Shown: positions 59,945 through 64,000 of the stretch, piece by piece
Layout of the letters: every line of letters starts with the position of its first letter
Position numbering within the stretch: the first letter of the stretch is position 1
NCBI RefSeq assembly: GCF_028023675.1
Contig: NZ_JAQIOZ010000010.1
Coordinates: forward strand, 62,001 to 126,000
DNA from: Primorskyibacter aestuariivivens
GTDB lineage: Bacteria; Pseudomonadota; Alphaproteobacteria; Rhodobacterales; Rhodobacteraceae
Length of the DNA stretch: 64,000 nt
Direction of reading: 5' to 3'
Notes under the pieces: model-generated
Told to the model about the DNA's origin: nothing
The model's input: the letters and a program-made list of their open reading frames with translations, nothing else
Databases searched by the model: none
Position numbers and translations under genes: made by a program

Positions 59945-60490
59945 ATGAAGCAGAGAACATTTCTTAGTCTCGCCGTAGTCGCGGCAATTGGTGTTGGGTC
60001 AATTGGCGCATTGGCCCAACAGAATAATGGCGGCTGGTGGGGGCACGGTCGGATGAGTTCCGGCCAAATGGGGTCTGATCACATGCAAGGTTGGGGTTGG
60101 GGCAACATGGGGCCCGGACAACAAATGCGCATGCAGCGGCATTGGACGTACATGAACGAAGGGGTTCCCACAGCCTATCGCGGTGCCCGCAGTACGGTGC
60201 GGGGCACGGCACAGATCATCGCGGACGGTAAGGCGCTCTATTCGAATTCCTGTGCAAGTTGCCATGGCGCAAAAGGCCTCGGAGATGGTGAGGCCGGACG
60301 CTCTTTGGTTCCGTCCCCGGCTCTTTTGCAAAGCTTCGTGCAAATGCCTATGGCGGGAGACGAGTACCTTCTCTGGGCGATCTTCGAAGGCGGTGAGCGT
60401 TTTGGAACTGATATGCCAGCTTTTGAAGAAGTATTAAGCGAAGACGACGTCTGGAAAATTATTGCATACATGCGCGCGGGTTTTCCGTAA
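59945..60490 (+). CDS. c-type cytochrome with Met/His/Trp-rich N-terminal segment
   Basis: A 181-residue exported protein (signal to about ALAQ-25). Residues 26-70 are rich in Gly, Met, His and Trp (WWGHGRMSSGQMG, HMQGWGWGNMGPG). A class I cytochrome domain follows, with CASCHG near 103-108 and an axial-type methionine in TDMPAF. The N-terminal part looks like a soft-metal-binding tail. It lies between the cadR-like gene and the transglutaminase operon, with no obvious terminator on either side. Confidence 0.88.
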   Translation: MKQRTFLSLAVVAAIGVGSIGALAQQNNGGWWGHGRMSSGQMGSDHMQGWGWGNMGPGQQMRMQRHWTYMNEGVPTAYRGARSTVRGTAQIIADGKALYSNSCASCHGAKGLGDGEAGRSLVPSPALLQSFVQMPMAGDEYLLWAIFEGGERFGTDMPAFEEVLSEDDVWKIIAYMRAGFP

Positions 60491-60535
60491 GGCACTGCCT
60501 GACATTGACGCTGGATTAGCTAGCAAATTTGGTAC

Positions 60536-60566
60536 TTGAAGCTACAGTAACTATAGCAATTACAAC
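60536..60566 (+). promoter_or_regulatory. CadR/PbrR-type promoter of the transglutaminase-CDF operon
   Basis: -35 TTGAAG (60536-60541) and -10 TACAAC (60561-60566) are 19 bp apart. The spacer dyad GCTACAG-TAA-CTATAGC is close to the PbrR/CadR consensus. It lies 30 nt before the transglutaminase-like ATG. Confidence 0.82.
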
Positions 60567-60595
60567 TCTCCTAAATCGAATCAAGGAGAGTGCCG

Positions 60596-61366
60596 ATGAC
60601 AATCGCTGAACCGTTACTTGCACCAACCCCAATCCTGAACTTCGACCATCCGTCGATTGCACGATTGGTCAAGGCTAGAGCTTGGAACACCCTGTCTACA
60701 CATGATCGGATCGGGCCTGTCTACGATTTCGTGCGCAATGAAATTGCCTTTGGGTACAACCGCTCAGACGACATCTCTGCCACCGATGTGCTCGCTGACG
60801 GTTTTGGTCAATGCAACACCAAGGGCACGCTTCTCATGGCGTTGTTGCGCGCGGTCGGCGTACGCTGCCGTCTTCACGGCTTCACTATTCACAAGGCGCT
60901 GCAACGCGGTGTCGTTCCGGAACTGGTCTATCCCCTCGCACCGGAAAAGATTATTCATTCCTGGGTCGAGGTGGAGACCGAGACAGGTTGGGTCAACCTC
61001 GAGGGGTTTATTCTCGACGCTGCGTTCCTGTCATCTATCCAATCCACATTTTCCGGGACCCCCAGCCTTTGCGGATACGGGGCAGGGACTGATTCCCTGC
61101 AGGCCCCGCCAGTGGAGTGGACCGGCGGCGACACCTATATCCAGGAAACAGGCATCGTTCAGGACTTTGGTACCTTTAACGCGCCCGACGATTTTTACGT
61201 CAACCATCGGCAGTCGTTTAGTTTGGTAAAGGACTTGCTGTATCGTCATATCATCCGCCATTGGATGAATGCCCGCGTGCGCCGTATTCGGTCCGGTAGC
61301 GTACCGCAAATTCCTGGCTTGGCGTTGCCCAACCATAAACACGAAGAATCCCGTCATGCCTCATGA
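60596..61366 (+). CDS. Transglutaminase-like cysteine-protease-fold protein
   Basis: A 256-residue cytosolic-looking protein with a transglutaminase core: Cys73 in GFGQCNTKGTLL, His121 in IIHSWVEVE and the acidic third position in GWVNLEGFILD. Such domains cleave or link amide bonds. No signal peptide is visible. The ATG at 60596 fits an AAGGAGAG ribosome site; a GTG two codons upstream is possible. It overlaps the CDF gene by 11 nt, so the two are translated together. The pairing is unexplained. Confidence 0.88.
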   Translation: MTIAEPLLAPTPILNFDHPSIARLVKARAWNTLSTHDRIGPVYDFVRNEIAFGYNRSDDISATDVLADGFGQCNTKGTLLMALLRAVGVRCRLHGFTIHKALQRGVVPELVYPLAPEKIIHSWVEVETETGWVNLEGFILDAAFLSSIQSTFSGTPSLCGYGAGTDSLQAPPVEWTGGDTYIQETGIVQDFGTFNAPDDFYVNHRQSFSLVKDLLYRHIIRHWMNARVRRIRSGSVPQIPGLALPNHKHEESRHAS

Positions 61367-62276
61367 TCACGGCCACGCGCATATCGATCCCGCTTCGGGG
61401 GACCGCCGTGTCTCCATCGCGATCTGGGCCAACGCGCTATTAACCGTTGCGCAGATCATCGGCGGGATCTTGTCCGGCAGCCTCGCTCTCATTGCGGATG
61501 CGCTGCACAATTTCTCGGACATGGCATCCTTGGTGATCGCCTTTGCTGCGCGAAAGATCGCCAGACGCCCCGCCGACGAACGCATGACCTTCGGCTATGG
61601 CCGGATCGAAGTCGTCGCTGCATTGATCAACTACACCACCCTCATCCTCGTCGGCGTCTATCTGATCTACGAAGGCGGGATGCGGCTCATCGAACCGACC
61701 GAGGTGGCCGGTTGGACTGTGGTGATCTTGGGCTCAGTGGCGCTGATCGTCGACACATTGACCGCCGTGCTAACCTACTCGATGCAAAAAAGCAGCGTGA
61801 ACATCCGCGCTCTCTTCCTGCACAACCTGTCGGACGCATTGGCCTCTGTTGCTGTGATTATCGGCGGCTCCCTCATCCTGCTCTATGACATGTGGTGGGT
61901 CGATCCTGCGATCACGATCGGTATCGCGCTTTACATCCTCTATCTCGCTCTGACTGAAATCGGCCGCCCGATCCGCATCCTGATGCTCGGTAGCCCGCCC
62001 GACGTCGACAATGACGCGGTTGTCGCTGCAATCAGGGACGTCGACGGAGTCCATGACGTTCACCACGTTCATCTTTGGCAGATGCAGGAGAATGAAGCGG
62101 CGCTGGATTGCCATGTCGTGACCGCTGATGGCGCATCCGGTGAAGGGATCAAAGCTGCCGTAAAGGCGCGCCTAGCCGAGGAGTTCGGCATCCGGCATTC
62201 CACGCTTGAATTGGAAGATCTTAAGAATGCGCACAATGGCGCGCGACTCTATGGGCATGAAGAGGCCGGACCATGA
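61356..62276 (+). CDS. CzcD-like CDF zinc/cadmium exporter
   Basis: A 306-residue protein with a His-rich start (MPHDHGHAH) and six helices. The complete metal site is present: ADALHNFSD in helix 2 and LFLHNLSDAL in helix 5, both HxxxD. A C-terminal cytosolic domain (VHHVHLWQMQENEAALDCHV) follows. It exchanges cytosolic Zn(II) or Cd(II) for protons. Unlike the other three CDF proteins of this window, nothing is missing from the site. Confidence 0.94.
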   Translation: MPHDHGHAHIDPASGDRRVSIAIWANALLTVAQIIGGILSGSLALIADALHNFSDMASLVIAFAARKIARRPADERMTFGYGRIEVVAALINYTTLILVGVYLIYEGGMRLIEPTEVAGWTVVILGSVALIVDTLTAVLTYSMQKSSVNIRALFLHNLSDALASVAVIIGGSLILLYDMWWVDPAITIGIALYILYLALTEIGRPIRILMLGSPPDVDNDAVVAAIRDVDGVHDVHHVHLWQMQENEAALDCHVVTADGASGEGIKAAVKARLAEEFGIRHSTLELEDLKNAHNGARLYGHEEAGP

Positions 62277-62825
62277 TGGAATCGACGCTTCTCTTTCTCG
62301 GTCTGGGGCTTGCAGCAGCGACACTGGCTTCGATCCTTTGGTCAATCGCCGTTCCAGAGCGTCGCATCTGGCCACCTAAGCGCTACACTGCTTTCACACC
62401 CGTTCTGGTCTGGGTGCCGACCTTCTCCTTATTCGGCATCCTCATTTTGCTTGGCGTCTTGGGGGTGGGGCGATCTGGCAGTTCCAGGATGGCTGCGTTT
62501 CGGGATTGGGATACCCCTCATCGTGATAGGCAATATTGTCGTCTGGTCCGAAGTTGCCCATTTCGGGGTGCCGCAAACCGGCGGCGCGAAAGGCACGCTG
62601 AGGACCGCTGGCATGTATCGCTACTCACGCAACCCTCAATACGTGGCCGATATTGCCATTGTCGGTGGTTGGATGATCCTTACATCTTCACCTTCGGTGC
62701 TCATTGTAGGACTAGCAGCAATCCTTGTTTTGATAGCCGCACCCTTCGCAGAGGAGCCGTGGCTGAAGAAACAGTACGGTTCTGAGTTTGAGGACTATGC
62801 GGCTAGGGTGAGGAGATTTCTTTGA
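62273..62825 (+). pseudogene. Isoprenylcysteine carboxyl methyltransferase-family gene, frameshifted
   Basis: Two overlapping frames together encode one ICMT/PEMT-like membrane methyltransferase. The first (from 62273) gives about 64 residues up to LLGVLG. The second gives GWGDLAVPGWLRFG onward to GMYRYSRNPQYVAD and EEPWLKKQYGSEFEDYAARVRRFL-type end motifs. The switch falls in GGGGG at 62461-62465: dropping one G restores a single frame. It is either a disabled gene or a sequencing error. It overlaps the CDF gene by 4 nt. Such methyltransferases are often found beside CDF genes. Confidence 0.85.
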
Positions 62826-62893
62826 CTCAATATCTAATCGTGCTGAAGCCAACGTTCACAACGGTGCAGCAATGCCAATGATAGGATAGCGGC

Positions 62894-62954
62894 TTATTAT
62901 TTAACATAATAAACCTTATGCGACTAATATACTTAGCGTTGCGTTAGTATATTA
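62894..62954. repeat. Two AT-rich inverted repeats
   Basis: TTATTAT (62894-62900) is inverted as ATAATAA (62906-62912). TAATATACT (62925-62933) is inverted as AGTATATTA (62946-62954). The stretch is much AT-richer than its surroundings and lies directly upstream of the TrbM-like gene. Confidence 0.7.
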
Positions 62955-62994
62955 TTGTATGTATGCTGGGAGTCCCCTGCCAAGGAACCCTAGC

Positions 62995-63750
62995 ATGAGT
63001 GTCTTACTTAGAATTCGACTTATACCCTTGGTCTTTGCCCTTGCATTGACGGGCATTTCGCTGCCCTCTAGCTCAAGGGCTCAAACGTATCCCATCGATT
63101 GCGCGATTCTGCTGTGCCTGTCTGGCGGTTGGCCAGCTTCCGTTCCATGTACGCGTGCGCGCGCCGAATTCATCCGGCGGATCACACCCTGGCCCGTGGA
63201 ACCGCCGCTGCAGATTTGGCGCTGTCCCATGGGCGCGTCCTACGAGATCGAACGTCAGCCGAACGAAACAGACCAAATCTACCACGCCTTGTTCCGAACA
63301 GAAGATATTCGCCCACACCAGTCATTCCCCACGACCCATCATGCACCTGAAGCAATGACAGAAACGGCCGTTTTGAGCATTGGTGAAACCTCAAACGAGC
63401 TCGTCCCCGTGGATCTTGCCCTGCGCCGCGTCCAGGATCGTGCAGATATCGACATCAGCGGACCGGAGTTCAATTTCGTGCGGTCCATCCGCGTCTTTGA
63501 TGTTCGTTATGCACGGCAGCACGAATCCGGGCGAGATGGCGACTGCAACCGCAGTGCGGTGGTCGTCCTTGGCACCTACGGGACCCAAGGTGACTTCTCC
63601 TGGCAGAGATCTTCCACCGCCGCCCTCCCCTCGGCCCATGTGGGGCTTGAACGCTGGGGAGATCATTGCCCAAGCATCTATCATCGGTCGGTATTCGTGG
63701 ATTGGCGAGACTTTGAGGGTAACTATGGGTTTGAGCAGGTGAACTACTAG
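62995..63750 (+). CDS. Secreted Cys-containing protein, TrbM-like N-terminus
   Basis: A 251-residue protein with a signal peptide (to about SSRAQ-30) and a mature start YPIDCAILLCLSGGWP, then VPCTRARAEFIRRI and IWRCPMG. The cysteine pattern and CAILLCLSGG resemble TrbM/KikA-type conjugation proteins, but the C-terminal 150 residues were not recognised. It contains two more cysteines (GDCNRS, DHCPSI). The in-frame ATG at 62959 is an alternative. If TrbM-like, the right edge approaches a conjugation region. Confidence 0.75.
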   Translation: MSVLLRIRLIPLVFALALTGISLPSSSRAQTYPIDCAILLCLSGGWPASVPCTRARAEFIRRITPWPVEPPLQIWRCPMGASYEIERQPNETDQIYHALFRTEDIRPHQSFPTTHHAPEAMTETAVLSIGETSNELVPVDLALRRVQDRADIDISGPEFNFVRSIRVFDVRYARQHESGRDGDCNRSAVVVLGTYGTQGDFSWQRSSTAALPSAHVGLERWGDHCPSIYHRSVFVDWRDFEGNYGFEQVNY

Positions 63751-64000
63751 TTCAGCGCGGAGTAATCTACTGCCCTTATGACGCCGGAGCGACGCGCAGG
63801 TCGTAAGAACCCCAATTGGCTCGATAAGTCAGAACCGTCGCGCGAGACAGAAAGAAAAAACCGGATCCGCCTCTGAGTGAACTGCTGGTTCGCCGTCAAT
63901 CGGCGCATAGCCCCCCGCGCCCCTGTCCATCCGAGACGGTCGCGCAATTCAGGCCTAAGGCGACAGACGTTGAGGCTAAACAAAAGATTCTACGACACAA
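63751..64000. other. Right-edge stretch without a supported gene
   Basis: Short open frames exist on both strands (one of 78 codons on the minus strand at 63747-63983), but none has a recognisable family or convincing start. The sequence may be the edge of a gene lying outside the window. Confidence 0.4.

Noticed and set aside
63747-63983. Minus-strand 78-codon frame at the right edge
   Set aside because: No family, no convincing ribosome site, and an Arg-rich composition typical of chance frames.
1-64000. tRNA, rRNA, CRISPR arrays and riboswitches
   Set aside because: None could be recognised by eye in any intergenic stretch.

Overview
The window reads as a piece of a large plasmid from an alphaproteobacterium, most likely a Rhodobacteraceae (Roseobacter-group) member. 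Reasons: high GC, dense operons with 1-4 nt stop/start overlaps, a RepA/ParA-type partition gene running off the left edge, a DUF1612/HTH protein typical of rhizobial and roseobacter plasmids, a serine recombinase, and a TrbM-like secreted protein at the right edge. No rRNA, tRNA, CRISPR or housekeeping genes were seen. Almost everything between 3 kb and 62.8 kb concerns metals, the periplasm or thiol redox.

Layout. 0-3 kb: plasmid maintenance (parA fragment, recombinase, DUF1612 protein). 3.1-6.8 kb: mercury resistance (merR divergent from merT-merP-orf-merF-merA). 6.8-8.6 kb: lone Rieske protein, His-rich periplasmic protein, Crp/Fnr regulator. 8.6-11.7 kb: minus-strand operon TVP38-CDF-sterol desaturase-DUF411 behind a CueR-type promoter. 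11.8-20.6 kb: a long plus-strand set with a sialidase-fold secreted protein, a two-component system, an L,D-transpeptidase, four c-type cytochromes, a multicopper oxidase and a DsbA. 20.6-27.9 kb: CopZ/CopA/CueR with a second multicopper oxidase, DUF305, glutaredoxin-MauE and DUF3047 proteins. 27.9-33 kb: Dsb/rhodanese redox genes. 33-39.3 kb: L,D-transpeptidase, TolC-like lipoprotein, third multicopper oxidase, cupredoxin-CusF fusion and a small repeat protein. 39.4-40.6 kb: IS3-family element. 40.7-50.5 kb: Cd/Zn/Pb section with two TRAP QM pairs lacking a binding protein, ZntA-type ATPase, CmtR-type repressor, HMA-CDF fusion, LspA and a divergent CDF. 50.5-56 kb: a third L,D-transpeptidase, a PhnDCE-type ABC importer joined to a large di-heme peroxidase-like protein, and a divergent MntR with a perfect 20-bp palindrome between them. 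56-62.8 kb: copper-delivery operon (SCO, DsbB, DsbA, PCuAC, SCO, DUF411), a CadR/PbrR-type MerR, a Met/His-rich cytochrome c, and a transglutaminase-CDF-ICMT operon. 62.8-64 kb: AT-rich inverted repeats and the TrbM-like gene.

How it works together. Mercury is imported and reduced by Mer. Copper is pumped to the periplasm by CopA and oxidised or bound there by three multicopper oxidases, cupredoxin-CusF, DUF411, PCuAC and SCO proteins, with Dsb systems keeping thiols in order. Cd/Zn/Pb are exported by ZntA and CDF proteins. The main regulatory pattern is a set of nine MerR-family promoters, all with an exact 19-bp spacer: one Hg-type, three CueR-type, and five CadR/PbrR-type scattered over 20 kb. 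The CadR/PbrR-type set ties a TRAP pair, a transglutaminase and the copper-delivery operon to the same likely sensor.

The best candidates for undescribed biology are the metal-regulated TRAP QM pairs, the MntR-operator-linked PhnDCE/di-heme peroxidase locus, the multicopper oxidase-cytochrome operon with a Met-rich cytochrome c', and the three L,D-transpeptidases spread among copper genes. All functional statements rest on reading motifs by eye. No database search was run.
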